Shown: positions 10,041-24,322, counted from the stretch's first letter. The stretch is DNA of 64,000 nucleotides from Halioglobus sp. (GCA_029246385.1 JAQWNG010000015.1:372001-436000); one strand, 5' to 3'. Made by a program: numbers and translations. The notes: generated by a model not told the origin, from the sequence alone.

Positions 10041-10763
10041 TTATGACTCACGTCTTAGCACTCCCTTGTGCCGTTGCAGATACCACTCGGCAAGCGGCAG
10101 ATCAGATGGCACGGTAACCTTTAGATTGCCGGCTGACCCAGCGACTACTTGCACCGGATAGCCGGCCATCTCCATGGCAGAGGCTTCATCGGTCGCCACC
10201 ATGCCCTGCGTCTGCTGCAGCGCCTCACGCAACTCACCGAGACGAAACATCTGTGGAGTCTGGGCCCGCCACAACGTGTCGCGATCCAACGTACGCAGCA
10301 CCCGCGCATCTGCTGAGGCTTGTTTCACCGTATCGACCATTTTTTCCGCCAGTATCCCGCCCACCTCGTCCGCCGTCACTGCCGCTATCAATCTCATAAC
10401 ATCATGCACTTGCAGGCAGGGCCGCGCCGCATCGTGGACCAGCACCCAGTCGCACGGTGCTGCCTGCGACAACAGGGCTTCGACGCCCGCCAAAACAGAA
10501 CCACTGCGTTGATCGGCACCGGCGACCACCTGTATTCTGGGATCGTCAAATATAGACATTTTGGACGCCCGTGTATCGTCAGCGTGCAGCGCTACAATGA
10601 CGCCCAAAATTTGCTCACAGCTGAGCAAGGTACCCAAACTGTGTTCGAGCAGCGTGGCGCCGGCCACCGACATATATTGCTTTGGAAGCTCTCCTCCCAT
10701 GCGGCTACCAACACCCGCAGCCGGCAGAATAGCCCAGCAACGCGACCCGGCTTTAGTCGTCAT
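10041..10763 (-). CDS. ispD: 2-C-methyl-D-erythritol 4-phosphate cytidylyltransferase
   Basis: Third enzyme of the MEP pathway; joins CTP and MEP. The N-terminal nucleotide-binding PAAGVGSRMGGELPKQY motif, the VLVHDAARP motif (about 110) and the late GNLKVTVPSDLPLAE segment are present in 240 residues. The start overlaps the ftsB stop by 4 bases, an arrangement conserved in gammaproteobacteria. Confidence 0.96.
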   Translation of the reverse strand: MTTKAGSRCWAILPAAGVGSRMGGELPKQYMSVAGATLLEHSLGTLLSCEQILGVIVALHADDTRASKMSIFDDPRIQVVAGADQRSGSVLAGVEALLSQAAPCDWVLVHDAARPCLQVHDVMRLIAAVTADEVGGILAEKMVDTVKQASADARVLRTLDRDTLWRAQTPQMFRLGELREALQQTQGMVATDEASAMEMAGYPVQVVAGSAGNLKVTVPSDLPLAEWYLQRHKGVLRRES

Positions 10764-11056
10764 TTGTCATCCAAATTCGCCTTAGGGCTGTCCACCACTT
10801 GATAAAATCTCTCACCTTCACGTATCAACCCCAGTTGCTCTCTAGCGCGCTGCTCGACCCCCTTGTTACCGCTTTGCAGCTCTAAGACTTCACGGTCCAG
10901 CACTGAATTACGCGCCTGTAGTTCACTGTTAATCAGCGTCTGCTCATCGACCTGAAGTTCTAGTCGATGCTGCTCAGCCAGGCTGCCCTCGGCAAACCAA
11001 AGTCGGTACTGCAGGGCACCCAGCAACACCAGCAGACACAGCAGCAGCCAACGCAA
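10760..11056 (-). CDS. ftsB: Cell division protein FtsB
   Basis: A 98-residue bitopic divisome protein that forms a complex with FtsL and FtsQ. One N-terminal membrane helix (LLLCLLVLLGALQYRLWF) is followed by a coiled coil from about 28 to 75 and the conserved AREQLGLIREGERFYQVV end. It sits between eno (10-base gap) and ispD (4-base overlap), the standard position. Confidence 0.94.
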   Translation of the reverse strand: MRWLLLCLLVLLGALQYRLWFAEGSLAEQHRLELQVDEQTLINSELQARNSVLDREVLELQSGNKGVEQRAREQLGLIREGERFYQVVDSPKANLDDK

Positions 11057-11066
11057 GTCTAAGTCC

Positions 11067-13240
<2,174 letters not shown>

Positions 13241-13243
13241 CTA

Positions 13244-14905
<1,662 letters not shown>

Positions 14906-15020
14906 TTAATGGTGGATTTACGAACGTAAAACATCGCATTCGGTGCTCATTAAGAGCTCGATTACTGGCGCAAGTCCCGCAAAAGATGGTTAATGACAAT
15001 ACCAGAAAGGCGAGGCCAGC

Positions 15021-16367
15021 TCAATCAGAACCGGCGCTCGCGGCTCGTTTCCACTGTACCAACCACAGCGATTCACCGTCTTGTGCGACGTCCTGCCATC
15101 GGCCCGACTCGCACCTGGCCAAATCACCCACCGCCACCAAATCGTCACCCAAATAGACCAAAGGCACTCGCCCGCGCCACCAAGGAGGCACTTGCCACGC
15201 CTGCAGTAGATCCTTAAGCCTGCGACTGCCGACCTGATCCGGCAAGCAGCAGCGTTCGCCACCCTGGCGCCAGCGCAGTGTGAGAATCTCTTCAGGCATC
15301 AACCGCAGGCCACCGCTGTCTGCTCGCACCAGGCTGACTGTGCCTACTCCGGATACTTTTACACTCGCACTGGGCGCCAGTGCAACGGAAGACGCGGCCG
15401 GCGGGGCCAAGAGATCAGGCAATCGGTAAACCGCATCATGATAACGTTGCAGACCATAGGATCCACACATCATTCTCGGATTGCCATCTACAGCCGTCAC
15501 CCGCAACTGGCGCAGAAACTCATCTAATGCAGCGCCGTCTGGCGCCTGATACCCCGCTTCCCTCAACCAAGCCCGCAGCCGCAGCGCAGCAATGTCCAGT
15601 GGCTCGTCAACCAACGGTGCAAGAGACAAACCTGCATCACCCATCTGACTGTAAATCGTTTCCGGCACTCCGAAGGTATGCATGAGCAAGGCAGATGCCG
15701 AAGCGATGTGCGCACTCGCGCGAATGACGGATCGTCGATACGCTGGCCAGCGTGTGGCTAGAAGCGGCAGCAACTCTTCGCGCAAAAAATTGCGGTCCAT
15801 CGAGGTATCGTGATTGGAGGGATCTCGCACATAGCCAAGATCATGGTAGGCAGCATACTGTTCTATCTCGCTGCGATCATAGTCTAATAGAGGACGCTCC
15901 AGCTTAGCCTGCCCGAGGTTGCGCGTGCGAGGCATCCCAGCCAGCCCTTCTACCCCTGCTCCGCGCAGTAACCGCAAGAAAAAAGTTTCCACCTGATCAT
16001 CAAGGTGATGGCCCAAAAACAGCACCGTATCTGCCGGCAGCAGATCCTCAAAGGCACAGTAGCGCGCCTCCCTGGCAGCTGCTTCAGTACTGCCACCCGA
16101 TGACACCGTCACCGTGCGGCTGATCAATGGTATCGCAAGCTGGTGACATAAATTAGCACAATAAAGCTTCCAGTCTGGCGCCTCCGCCTGCATGCCATGA
16201 TTAATATGAATAGCACTCAGCGTTGGAGCAGCAGGATTAGCCACACACCAACTGTGCAGTAAATGTAGGAGCACTGTAGAATCGGCACCGCCACTCAAAC
16301 CAACATACCAGTGTGGGGCTGCGACTAACCCGCTTAGCTGGCTATCGAGTTCGGCGAAATGGAGCAA
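15021..16367 (-). CDS. tilS: tRNA(Ile)-lysidine synthase
   Basis: Converts C34 of tRNA-Ile(CAU) to lysidine, changing the codon read from AUG to AUA. The PP-loop SGGADSTVLL lies near residue 25, the LGHHLDDQVETFFLRLLRG segment near 120, and a TilS C-terminal substrate-binding domain ends the 448 residues. It starts 6 bases after the accA stop, so it is probably in the same transcript. Confidence 0.95.
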   Translation of the reverse strand: MLHFAELDSQLSGLVAAPHWYVGLSGGADSTVLLHLLHSWCVANPAAPTLSAIHINHGMQAEAPDWKLYCANLCHQLAIPLISRTVTVSSGGSTEAAAREARYCAFEDLLPADTVLFLGHHLDDQVETFFLRLLRGAGVEGLAGMPRTRNLGQAKLERPLLDYDRSEIEQYAAYHDLGYVRDPSNHDTSMDRNFLREELLPLLATRWPAYRRSVIRASAHIASASALLMHTFGVPETIYSQMGDAGLSLAPLVDEPLDIAALRLRAWLREAGYQAPDGAALDEFLRQLRVTAVDGNPRMMCGSYGLQRYHDAVYRLPDLLAPPAASSVALAPSASVKVSGVGTVSLVRADSGGLRLMPEEILTLRWRQGGERCCLPDQVGSRRLKDLLQAWQVPPWWRGRVPLVYLGDDLVAVGDLARCESGRWQDVAQDGESLWLVQWKRAASAGSD

Positions 16368-16373
16368 TCCCGC

Positions 16374-17321
16374 CTACTTTCCGTAGGACATGAGTCGCTG
16401 ATAGCGTTTGTCAAGCAACTCTTCTATCGGCATTTCGTTTAGGGCGTCCAATTGCGTCAGGATATGTTCCTTAATCCGCTCAGCCATCAGGTCAACATCC
16501 CGGTGTGCACCGCCAAGTGGCTCCGGGATCGTGGCATCCACAATGCCCAAATCCTGCAGGATCTTGGACGTAACGCCCATTGCTTCAGCCGCATCCGGCG
16601 CATTGGCCGTATTCTTCCAAATGATATTGGCACAGCCCTCTGGAGAAATAACGAAGTAGGTCGAATACTGCAGCATGGCCAAATTGTCACCGACACCAAT
16701 TCCGAGGGCACCACCAGAGCTGCCCTCGCCGATCACAATGCAAATAATAGGTGTCGACAAACGGGACATCACTGCCAAATTTTGGGCGATAGATTCGCTG
16801 ATACCACGTTCCTCAGAATCGATACCCGGGTATGCTCCAGGTGTATCTATTAGCGTAACAACGGGCACTTTATAACGCTCAGCCAGCTCCATCAAACGCA
16901 GGGCTTTGCGGTACCCCTCCGGTTTTGGCATGCCGAAATTGCGCCTCACCTTATCCTTAACCGCCCGCCCCTTCTCCTGGCCGATAACCATCACCGGGCG
17001 GCCATCGATGCGGGCAAGACCACCTACAATGGCGCTGTCATCGGCGAAATGACGATCACCGTGTAATTCATCGAATTCTGTAAAAATAAGCGGGATATAG
17101 TCCAGCGTATAGGGACGCTGCGGGTGACGCGCTACTTTGACGATATCCCAAGAACTGAGATTAGAGTAAATTTTCTCTGTGAGCTTGGTGCTTTTACCTC
17201 TCAGGTTCTCGATCTCGGAACCAATATTGATCTCGTTATCAGAGCCCACCAGTCGCAACTCTTCGATCTTAACTTCCAGCTCGGCGATAGGCTGTTCAAA
17301 GTCTAGGTAATTAGGGTTCAT
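16374..17321 (-). CDS. accA: Acetyl-CoA carboxylase carboxyltransferase subunit alpha
   Basis: Alpha chain of the carboxyltransferase that makes malonyl-CoA for fatty-acid synthesis. 315 residues with the [13 protein letters not shown] and [15 protein letters not shown] motifs and the C-terminal YQRLMSYG end. In pseudomonads and enterics it directly follows dnaE; here dnaE ends 36.6 kb away. The upstream 308 bases must therefore supply a new promoter. Confidence 0.97.
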   Translation of the reverse strand: MNPNYLDFEQPIAELEVKIEELRLVGSDNEINIGSEIENLRGKSTKLTEKIYSNLSSWDIVKVARHPQRPYTLDYIPLIFTEFDELHGDRHFADDSAIVGGLARIDGRPVMVIGQEKGRAVKDKVRRNFGMPKPEGYRKALRLMELAERYKVPVVTLIDTPGAYPGIDSEERGISESIAQNLAVMSRLSTPIICIVIGEGSSGGALGIGVGDNLAMLQYSTYFVISPEGCANIIWKNTANAPDAAEAMGVTSKILQDLGIVDATIPEPLGGAHRDVDLMAERIKEHILTQLDALNEMPIEELLDKRYQRLMSYGK

Positions 17322-17629
17322 CCGCGGGCATTCTCGACTGGTTGACGTAACGCACAGTGTACAAAATTAATGCGCCTCAGACCAATGCGACATTCAATTT
17401 GGCCTCGAGAGGGCCACATTGTCCCAATAGCCATAGGCCCAATAACATAATGGAGGGCAATCAGTTCGTCGGGTGACCCCCAACGGACTGAGGGAATGCT
17501 TCATTACAGAGGTTACTGTAAACTGCCTATGTCAGACAGCTCAGGGACTTCGCTCTGTGAGCGATAGGTCGCTGCATAAGCGCCTGCGCTATGACCTCTC
17601 CGCCACGCTACGCCATTATATGAGACACA
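17322..17629. other. divergent intergenic region accA / rluA
   Basis: About 308 bases between the divergent accA and rluA starts. I see no convincing gene: a 64-codon plus-strand frame (17473-17667) has no domain and runs into rluA. A short TGGCC/GGCCA inverted repeat near 17400-17416 is the only structure. This is one edge of the accessory region that separates accA from dnaE. Confidence 0.45.
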
Positions 17630-18292
17630 ATGCAGGAACTACCGCCCTATCTTGTCCCGCACAGTAAAGAAGACATCGCCATTCTCTATGAAGACAGCGA
17701 TCTTCTGCTGGTACGAAAACCCCATCTCCTACTCAGCATCCCGGGCCGCCATCCGCTGAACAAGGACTGCCTTGTCACGCGACTGCAAGAACATTACCCC
17801 AGCGCAAGTATTGTGCACCGGCTGGATCTGGACACATCAGGCATCATGGTAATACCCCTTAACAAGCCGGCTCATGTCCACATCAGCCGTCAATTTCAGG
17901 AGCGGGAAGTCAAAAAGGCCTACCACGCTGTGGTGTTCGATGTGGTGGAGCAGGATAAAGGCCACGTGAATCTGCCGATTACCAGCGACTGGGAGCGACG
18001 CCCGCTGCAAAAAATCTGCTACGAACGCGGCCGCTCTGCCCTCACCTACTATGAGGTGTTAGAGCGCGGCGGTGACCGCACCCGAATGTTACTGCGACCA
18101 GTGACCGGACGCTCACACCAGCTGCGTATCCATATGCGAGAGTTAGGGCACCCCATCCTGGGCTGCGATATGTACGCTCACGCCACGGCATTAAACATGG
18201 CTGACCGGCTGATGCTCAATGCCAGCGTACTGGAATTCACCCACCCTACCAGTGGCAAGTGGCTGCGCGGCGACTGCCCCCCCGACTTTTAA
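17630..18292 (+). CDS. rluA: Dual-specificity 23S rRNA/tRNA pseudouridine synthase RluA
   Basis: A 220-residue pseudouridine synthase of the RluA type, which modifies U746 of 23S rRNA and U32 of several tRNAs. The catalytic Asp is D66 in VHRLDLDTSG; the ITSDWERRPLQKICYE and PVTGRSHQLRIHM blocks match RluA rather than RluC/RluD, as does the absence of an S4 domain. It converges on the DUF5062 gene with 5 bases between stops. Confidence 0.9.
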   Translation: MQELPPYLVPHSKEDIAILYEDSDLLLVRKPHLLLSIPGRHPLNKDCLVTRLQEHYPSASIVHRLDLDTSGIMVIPLNKPAHVHISRQFQEREVKKAYHAVVFDVVEQDKGHVNLPITSDWERRPLQKICYERGRSALTYYEVLERGGDRTRMLLRPVTGRSHQLRIHMRELGHPILGCDMYAHATALNMADRLMLNASVLEFTHPTSGKWLRGDCPPDF

Positions 18293-18297
18293 AGCCT

Positions 18298-18558
18298 TCA
18301 CAGCACCAATGGGTGATCAGCGGGCAATTGCCTAGACATCCACAGCGCCAATTTATGCTTCATATTGGGTTGGTTGTCTTGGCCCTTGGCAAGGGGCTGA
18401 ATCAGCTTGTCGTGTACCAGTAAGCGATAAAGGTAGGTGACTTTTTCTTTTGCTGAGTCCGTTTCCTCGAATTGGGCCACGCCACGGTTTTTAGCATACA
18501 CCGCGCCGATATGCAGGGCTTTGACCACCAGTTCAGCTTCATGCTTTAACTTTTGCAA
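18298..18558 (-). CDS. DUF5062 family protein
   Basis: An 86-residue, probably cytosolic helical protein of the DUF5062 family, of unknown function. The conserved parts are LKHEAELV at the start, DSAKEKV in the middle and LIQPL...PNMKHKLALW near the end. It follows the sulfurtransferase gene by 18 bases on the same strand and probably shares its transcript. Confidence 0.75.
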   Translation of the reverse strand: MQKLKHEAELVVKALHIGAVYAKNRGVAQFEETDSAKEKVTYLYRLLVHDKLIQPLAKGQDNQPNMKHKLALWMSRQLPADHPLVL

Positions 18559-18576
18559 ATTACTCTCCCGTATTCA

Positions 18577-19392
18577 CTACAAATAGGTGCACCAGTCACT
18601 CCAACCGCCGGGGTACAAGGTGACATTGTTCCTTTCCACAAGCGCCAGCGAAAACAGGTTAACGCAAGCAGTGACACCAGAACCGCAGTAAACGACAAGC
18701 TCCTCTGCGTCTAGCGCCTCGCCCCAGTGTGCCCTCAGCCGCGCGTCATCTAACACGATTCCTCGACTATCGGTCACACACTGCCAGGGGCAATTAATAG
18801 CGCCCGGAATATGCCCAGCAATCGGATCAATGGGCTCTTCCCAGCCCTCGTAGCGTCGTGACTCCCGTGAGTCCACCAGCAATGCCCCGCGACCCTGAGC
18901 CTCGCGCAACCCTTCAATGTCGCAGTAACCACTAAAGTTTGCCTCTGCAGGGGACTCACAGGACGGCGACTCAGACAGCTGCGACGCGGGTAACCCACCT
19001 GCTTGAAGAAACCCGCAATATCCACCATTAATGAGGCGTGGCGGCTGATAGCCCAGTGCGCGCATCAACCACCACAGCCGAGCCGCAAAGGCAAAGCGGG
19101 CGTCATCGTAAGCAACAACCGCCGTGTTCGGCCCCACACCAAACCGAGCCAGTGTAGCCGCAAAAACAATGGGGTCGGGTAACGGATGTCTGCCGCCCTG
19201 TTTTGCCTGCGGACCGGCCAAATCTTCGTTGAGGTCCAAGTAATGCGCCCCAGCAATATGCCCCTGCTGGTAAAGGGACCGACCTTCAAGCGGATCTGCC
19301 AGAGAGAAACGACAGTCAAACACCACCGCTTTATAGCCTGACAACAGCTCGCTTGATTCGATCAACATCGCACTCACCCGGGCGTTCCTCAT
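18577..19392 (-). CDS. sseA: 3-mercaptopyruvate/thiosulfate sulfurtransferase
   Basis: A two-domain rhodanese (about 271 residues): an inactive N-terminal domain (15-130) and a C-terminal domain with the nucleophile in VVYCGSGVTAC. The CGSGVT loop is that of mercaptopyruvate sulfurtransferases rather than thiosulfate rhodaneses (CRxG[KR]). Two starts are possible: ATG 19392, and ATG 19368 with GGGTGAG just upstream, which fits family length better. It is probably co-transcribed with the DUF5062 gene. Confidence 0.85.
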   Translation of the reverse strand: MRNARVSAMLIESSELLSGYKAVVFDCRFSLADPLEGRSLYQQGHIAGAHYLDLNEDLAGPQAKQGGRHPLPDPIVFAATLARFGVGPNTAVVAYDDARFAFAARLWWLMRALGYQPPRLINGGYCGFLQAGGLPASQLSESPSCESPAEANFSGYCDIEGLREAQGRGALLVDSRESRRYEGWEEPIDPIAGHIPGAINCPWQCVTDSRGIVLDDARLRAHWGEALDAEELVVYCGSGVTACVNLFSLALVERNNVTLYPGGWSDWCTYL

Positions 19393-19654
19393 GCTGCTTC
19401 CGTTACATCAAAGCCTGAGTCAGACAATGACAGGCCTCAGTATAAGACAGATAAAAAGGCTATGGGAGACATTTCCTTCCAGCATCCCGATGCGCTACCG
19501 GGGCGTGGACAGGGCGGTAGCGTCAAGCTTGCTGAAACTGCGCTCGACCCATGCACTTGCAAAAAAGGCACACAGAGATTGTCGAGCTTAGTGCTAAACT
19601 GGACATTGATTGCCACCGATTGTCGAGCAGCGCGATACTATTAAGGATAAAAAT

Positions 19655-21682
19655 ATGACCTATAGAAAAGTCCTGACCGCAGGCTGCGCAATGCTTGCCT
19701 TAAGCGGCTGCTTCGATTCAGGAAGCTCGCTCAATGATATGCAAAAAGACGAGAGTAAAGGGCTGACTGGCGTAGCACGCGGTGCCAATGCGCTGCTACC
19801 GACTAACAATGATATTCTGACATTGCGCGCCGCGCCCAACCCGGATCGTAATGCCTACTTTGGCGACCTGCATGTGCACACGGCCTACTCGTTTGATGCC
19901 TATGTTTTTGGCACCGTCAGCACGCCTGATGACGCCTACCGCTATGCCAAGGGGCAAGCATTAGGCCACCCCAGCGGCTATCAGGTGCAACTGCAGCAGC
20001 CCCTAGACTTTTACGCCGTCACCGACCACGCGATGCTGATGGGTCTAGTAAAAGAAGCGGCCGATACCAGCAGCGAGTTCTCGCGCTATGCCGTTGCAGA
20101 ACCCCTGCATGACATCAATGCACCGAGCAACATGAATGTTCTCAGCCTGCTCGCCCGCGGACAAGCCTTTGGCACCTTCATCCCCGGCGTGCTGAGCGGC
20201 CTGCTTGATGGCACGATCGACGCACCGATGGCGGAGGCCGTGACCAAGTCAGCGTGGCTTGACACCATTCGAGCGGCGAATGACGCTTATTCACCCGGCA
20301 GGTTTACCACTTTTGCCGCCTTCGAATATACGTCGTCTAGCGATGATCAGGGCAACCTGCATCGCAATGTGATCTTTCGCGACACAGAACGTTTACCCGC
20401 TGTTCCGTTTTCACGCTTCAACTCGCAAAATCCAGAGGGCCTATGGCAGTGGATGGACGGTCTGCGCGACCAAGGGGTAGAAAGCCTAGCAATTCCCCAT
20501 AACTCCAACGGCTCCAACGGCCAGATGTTCAAGCTAACCAGCTGGGCAGGTAATCCCATCGACGACAATTACGCGGTACAACGCCAACGCAATGAACCGC
20601 TGGTAGAAATAACGCAGATCAAGGGCACGTCAGACACCCACCCTCTGCTGTCACCGAATGACGAGTGGGCAGATTTTGAGATCACACCGTTCCGCGTTGC
20701 CACCAAACTCTATAGCGAGCCCGCGGGCAGCTACGTGCGTAATGCCTATTTACGTGGCCTGCAGCTGCAGGCCGGTGGCGCGATCAACCCCTATACGTTT
20801 GGCCTCATCGGCTCCAGTGATACCCACGACGCCGCAAGCTCCGAAGATGAAGAAACCTTCTTCTCCAAGGCCGGCATGCTAGACGGTACGCCCGAACTGC
20901 GTGGCTCTATTCCCGCATCGTTCCTTTACGGTACCGCAATCAAATATATGGACCCCGGATTAGTCAAAGAGGTCGATGGCAGAGATTATCTCGCCAGCTC
21001 CGGCTTTGAATTCTGGTCGGCGTCAGGCTTGGCCGGTGTCTGGGCGGAGGAAAATACGCGCGAGTCGATTTATCAAGCGTTCCGCCGCAAGGAAACATTC
21101 GCCACCAGCGGTCCGCGCATCAAGGTGCGCTTCTTTTCCGGTTATGACTTTGATTTAGACCTAATGCAAAGCCCGCAACTCACTGCATTGGCCTATCAAC
21201 AGGGCGTCACAATGGGCAGCGACCTGGCCGCTAATGGCGACAAAATACCGCAATTTCTGGTGTGGGCTGCGGCTGACCCTCTCGGTACCGCCTTGCAGCG
21301 CGTGCAAATCATTAAGGGCTACCTAGAGGACGGCCAGCACCAAGAACGCATCTACGATGTTGCCTGCTCCAACGGACTAGAGGTTGACCCAGACACTGCG
21401 CGTTGCCCCGACAATGGCGCGAGCGTTAATATGGAGGACTGCGCTACCACTGGCAACGCCGGCGCCAGCGAACTTAAAGCGTTGTGGCGCGACCCTGATT
21501 TCGATTCAAGCGAGGAGGCTTTTTATTACGTGCGGGTGCTAGAAAACCCGACCTGCCGCTGGTCCACGTGGGACGCCATACGCGCAGATGAACAACCGCG
21601 TTCAGACCTGCACAAAACGCTGCAGGAACGAGCGTGGTCCTCCCCCATCTGGTACCGCCCAAACACAGCAGATACGCTATAA
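19655..21682 (+). CDS. DUF3604 lipoprotein (PHP-like metal-dependent fold)
   Basis: A 675-residue exported protein of the DUF3604 family, whose substrate is unknown. The lipobox is LSGC near residue 19. The core shows PHP/amidohydrolase-like metal motifs: FGDLHVHTAYS (about 73), VTDHAMLMG (about 128), IPHNSNGSNG (about 283) and IGSSDTHDAAS (about 388). I chose ATG 19655 (AAGGATAA upstream) over an in-frame ATG 15 codons earlier. The neighbour is a small ABM-fold protein 59 bases downstream. Marine gammaproteobacteria often carry several DUF3604 lipoproteins; role unproven. Confidence 0.88.
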   Translation: MTYRKVLTAGCAMLALSGCFDSGSSLNDMQKDESKGLTGVARGANALLPTNNDILTLRAAPNPDRNAYFGDLHVHTAYSFDAYVFGTVSTPDDAYRYAKGQALGHPSGYQVQLQQPLDFYAVTDHAMLMGLVKEAADTSSEFSRYAVAEPLHDINAPSNMNVLSLLARGQAFGTFIPGVLSGLLDGTIDAPMAEAVTKSAWLDTIRAANDAYSPGRFTTFAAFEYTSSSDDQGNLHRNVIFRDTERLPAVPFSRFNSQNPEGLWQWMDGLRDQGVESLAIPHNSNGSNGQMFKLTSWAGNPIDDNYAVQRQRNEPLVEITQIKGTSDTHPLLSPNDEWADFEITPFRVATKLYSEPAGSYVRNAYLRGLQLQAGGAINPYTFGLIGSSDTHDAASSEDEETFFSKAGMLDGTPELRGSIPASFLYGTAIKYMDPGLVKEVDGRDYLASSGFEFWSASGLAGVWAEENTRESIYQAFRRKETFATSGPRIKVRFFSGYDFDLDLMQSPQLTALAYQQGVTMGSDLAANGDKIPQFLVWAAADPLGTALQRVQIIKGYLEDGQHQERIYDVACSNGLEVDPDTARCPDNGASVNMEDCATTGNAGASELKALWRDPDFDSSEEAFYYVRVLENPTCRWSTWDAIRADEQPRSDLHKTLQERAWSSPIWYRPNTADTL

Positions 21683-21741
21683 AGAATGTGTGATTAACCC
21701 GATGTCAACTCCCGAGCCAAACTTACTAAAAGGAACAGATA

Positions 21742-22041
21742 ATGATTGTCGTCAACGCCGTTATCAGCAGTAACCCGCAAGACATCGCCGCACTGCAGAG
21801 CGCAATCCATACAATGGAAGCCGCCAGCAGGGAAGAGTCCGGCTGCAGCGATTACACCTTCAGCGTGGAATTAAACAACCCCAATATGCTGCGAATAACT
21901 GAAAAATGGCATAGCGTTGAAGCACTCAAGGCACACATGGCAACCCCACATATGGCGGACTTTCAAGCGGCTATGGGGGCACATCCTCCGGCCTCGCTGG
22001 ATGTTACGTTTTACGAAGTGACGGAAATTCAACCCTTTTGA
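21742..22041 (+). CDS. Antibiotic biosynthesis monooxygenase (ABM) domain protein
   Basis: A 99-residue dimeric alpha-beta barrel protein of the ABM/YgiN type. The ESGCSDYTFSVE and ITEKWHSVEALKAHMATPHM segments are typical of the family. Such proteins are cofactor-free quinol monooxygenases or simply ligand binders; no catalytic residue can be assigned here. It follows the DUF3604 gene, with AAAAGGA before the ATG. Confidence 0.82.
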   Translation: MIVVNAVISSNPQDIAALQSAIHTMEAASREESGCSDYTFSVELNNPNMLRITEKWHSVEALKAHMATPHMADFQAAMGAHPPASLDVTFYEVTEIQPF

Positions 22042-22278
22042 TGTTCTAGGAACCGGCACGGCATTACCCAAAAAGAAACACATGCGCTATGACAACGCAT
22101 CAGTTCTGCGTCGGCTTCAAGACTCGGCACTGACTGTCTTTCGCGCAGTTTAGACTGAATATTCGGACCGCTTCGGGTATCATCTCGGCCAGTTCTCATT
22201 GACTTGCGTCTGGCGGAGGTTATCAACGCAGGGCAAGCAAACTGCAACCAGCAGCAAAATGACAGAATTGAGCAAACA

Positions 22279-23604
22279 ATGACTGATGCAAGCAAAAAAA
22301 GTATAGGCTTTATTAGTTTAGGCTGCCCCAAAGCACTGGTCGACTCGGAACGGATTCTCACGCAACTGAAGATAGATGGCTACGATATTGTTCCCACCTT
22401 TGAGGGGGCAGACGTCGTAGTGGTCAATACCTGTGGATTCATCGACAGTGCGAAGCAGGAATCGCTAGACACTATCGGCGAGGCCATCAGTAGCAACGGC
22501 CGAGTCATCGTCACTGGCTGCATGGGTAAAGGCAGCGATGCACAATCCATTATGCAACAGCACCCCAAAGTACTCAGCGTCACCGGGCCAGCTGCCTATG
22601 AAGAGGTAGTTAGCGCGGTACATACCTTTTTGCCTCACACACCCGCGCATGATCCGTTCGCCGACCTAGTGCCACCTCAGGGGATTAAACTCACACCACG
22701 TCACTATGCCTACCTCAAGATCTCTGAAGGTTGCAATCATCGCTGCAGTTTTTGCATCATCCCCGACATGCGCGGTGATCTCGTTAGCCGACCCATTGGC
22801 GACGTCATGGAAGAGGCCGAGCGCCTGGTGCGCGCTGGCGTGCGGGAGCTGCTGGTCATCTCTCAGGATACAAGCGCCTATGGCGTCGACACCAAGTACC
22901 GCACAGGATTTTGGAACGGTCGCCCCCTAAAAACGTGCATGCAGACATTGTGCGAGGCGCTGGGTGAATTCGGCATCTGGGTGCGGTTGCATTACGTCTA
23001 TCCTTACCCGCATGTGGACAAGATAATCCCTCTTATGGCGGAAGGCAAAATCCTGCCCTATCTTGACGTCCCTTTTCAGCATGGCAGTCCCGCAATACTC
23101 AAGCGTATGAAACGTCCTGCGGCGGCGGAAAAATCCTTAGAACGAATCAAGGTATGGCGCGATATATGTCCCGATATCACGCTTCGCAGCACCTTCATTG
23201 TTGGATTCCCCGGAGAAACCGAGGATGACTTCGATGTATTGCTCGACTTCATACGCGAGGCTCAACTTGATCGCGTCGGCTGTTTTCAGTACTCCCCCGT
23301 CAAGGGCGCAAGAGCCAACGACCTGCCCAACCACGTATCGGATGATTTAAAGCAGGAGCGCTGGGAACGTTTTATGACGTTGCAGCAGGCCATCAGTGCC
23401 GCAAAACTGCAGACAAAAATAGGCAAGACTATCGAAACCCTTATCGATGAAGTTAACGCGGACGGCGCCATAGGGCGCTCAAGTGCAGATGCCCCTGAAA
23501 TTGATGGCAGGGTATTCCTCGAGGGAGCGACTGGGCTCAATCCAGGAGACTTCGTAGAGGGAGAGGTCACTGCGGCTGACGACTACGATTTGTGGGTCGG
23601 TTGA
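22279..23604 (+). CDS. rimO: Ribosomal protein S12 methylthiotransferase RimO
   Basis: A radical-SAM enzyme that adds a methylthio group to Asp88 of ribosomal protein S12. From ATG 22279 it has 441 residues: the N-terminal UPF0004 domain with [10 protein letters not shown], the radical-SAM triad Cys in [13 protein letters not shown] (about 155) and a C-terminal TRAM RNA-binding domain. The ribosome site is weak; the frame is open upstream from a TTG at 22204. rsmE begins 10 bases after its stop, so both ribosome-modifying genes probably form an operon. Confidence 0.96.
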   Translation: MTDASKKSIGFISLGCPKALVDSERILTQLKIDGYDIVPTFEGADVVVVNTCGFIDSAKQESLDTIGEAISSNGRVIVTGCMGKGSDAQSIMQQHPKVLSVTGPAAYEEVVSAVHTFLPHTPAHDPFADLVPPQGIKLTPRHYAYLKISEGCNHRCSFCIIPDMRGDLVSRPIGDVMEEAERLVRAGVRELLVISQDTSAYGVDTKYRTGFWNGRPLKTCMQTLCEALGEFGIWVRLHYVYPYPHVDKIIPLMAEGKILPYLDVPFQHGSPAILKRMKRPAAAEKSLERIKVWRDICPDITLRSTFIVGFPGETEDDFDVLLDFIREAQLDRVGCFQYSPVKGARANDLPNHVSDDLKQERWERFMTLQQAISAAKLQTKIGKTIETLIDEVNADGAIGRSSADAPEIDGRVFLEGATGLNPGDFVEGEVTAADDYDLWVG

Positions 23605-23614
23605 TACCGTTGTT

Positions 23615-24322
23615 ATGAACCTGATTCTGTTCACTGACAGCGATCGACTAGAGTCGAGCAAGATCGTGTTGCGTGGTCGTCGACTGCAGCACCTGCGGTT
23701 GGTGCATCATGCAAGCACTGGCGACCGTTTACGGGTCGGTGAAATTGATGGCTTGATAGGCGAAGGCGTAATCCTTGAGATCAATGACGAGTTTGCCTCC
23801 TTGGCTATTTCCCTCCATCAAGCACCGCCTGAAAAGCTGGCCCTGCGCCTCGTGCTGGCCCTGCCCCGCCCCAAAATGCTGCGGCGAATCCTGCGCACCA
23901 TCGCTGAACTGGGCGTACCGGAGTTGCATCTGATTAATAGCTATCGCGTAGAAAAAAGCTATTGGCAAAGCCCGGTCCTTAAGCAGGACACGGTGCGGGA
24001 CTATTTACTTCAGGGGCTGGAGCAAGCCCGAGACACTCAAGTGCCGCTAGTGTACCAGCATCGCGCATTCAAACCCTTTGTCGAGGATCACTTGCCAGCA
24101 ATGATTAAGGGGCGACATGCCCTGCTGGCCCACCCGGGCGGACAGTCTGTATGCCCGCGCCACATCGATGGAAATACGTTGCTCATCATCGGGCCTGAGG
24201 GCGGCTTCATTCCTTATGAGCTAAACAAAGTTGAGAGTGCTGGCTGTGAGGTCGTGTCTCTCGGCCCGCGTATTCTGCGCGTGGAGACGGCAGTCACTAG
24301 CTTAATAGGACGGCTTTTTTAA
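23615..24322 (+). CDS. rsmE: 16S rRNA (uracil(1498)-N3)-methyltransferase
   Basis: A 235-residue SPOUT-fold methyltransferase acting on U1498 of 16S rRNA. The N-terminal PUA-like domain has HLRLVHHASTGDRL; the knotted SAM site is IIGPEGGF (about 190) and LGPRILRVETA near the C terminus. It is 10 bases downstream of rimO. Confidence 0.92.
   Translation: MNLILFTDSDRLESSKIVLRGRRLQHLRLVHHASTGDRLRVGEIDGLIGEGVILEINDEFASLAISLHQAPPEKLALRLVLALPRPKMLRRILRTIAELGVPELHLINSYRVEKSYWQSPVLKQDTVRDYLLQGLEQARDTQVPLVYQHRAFKPFVEDHLPAMIKGRHALLAHPGGQSVCPRHIDGNTLLIIGPEGGFIPYELNKVESAGCEVVSLGPRILRVETAVTSLIGRLF

Noticed and set aside
17473-17667. 64-codon frame upstream of rluA
   Set aside because: No recognisable protein features and it runs into rluA in another frame.
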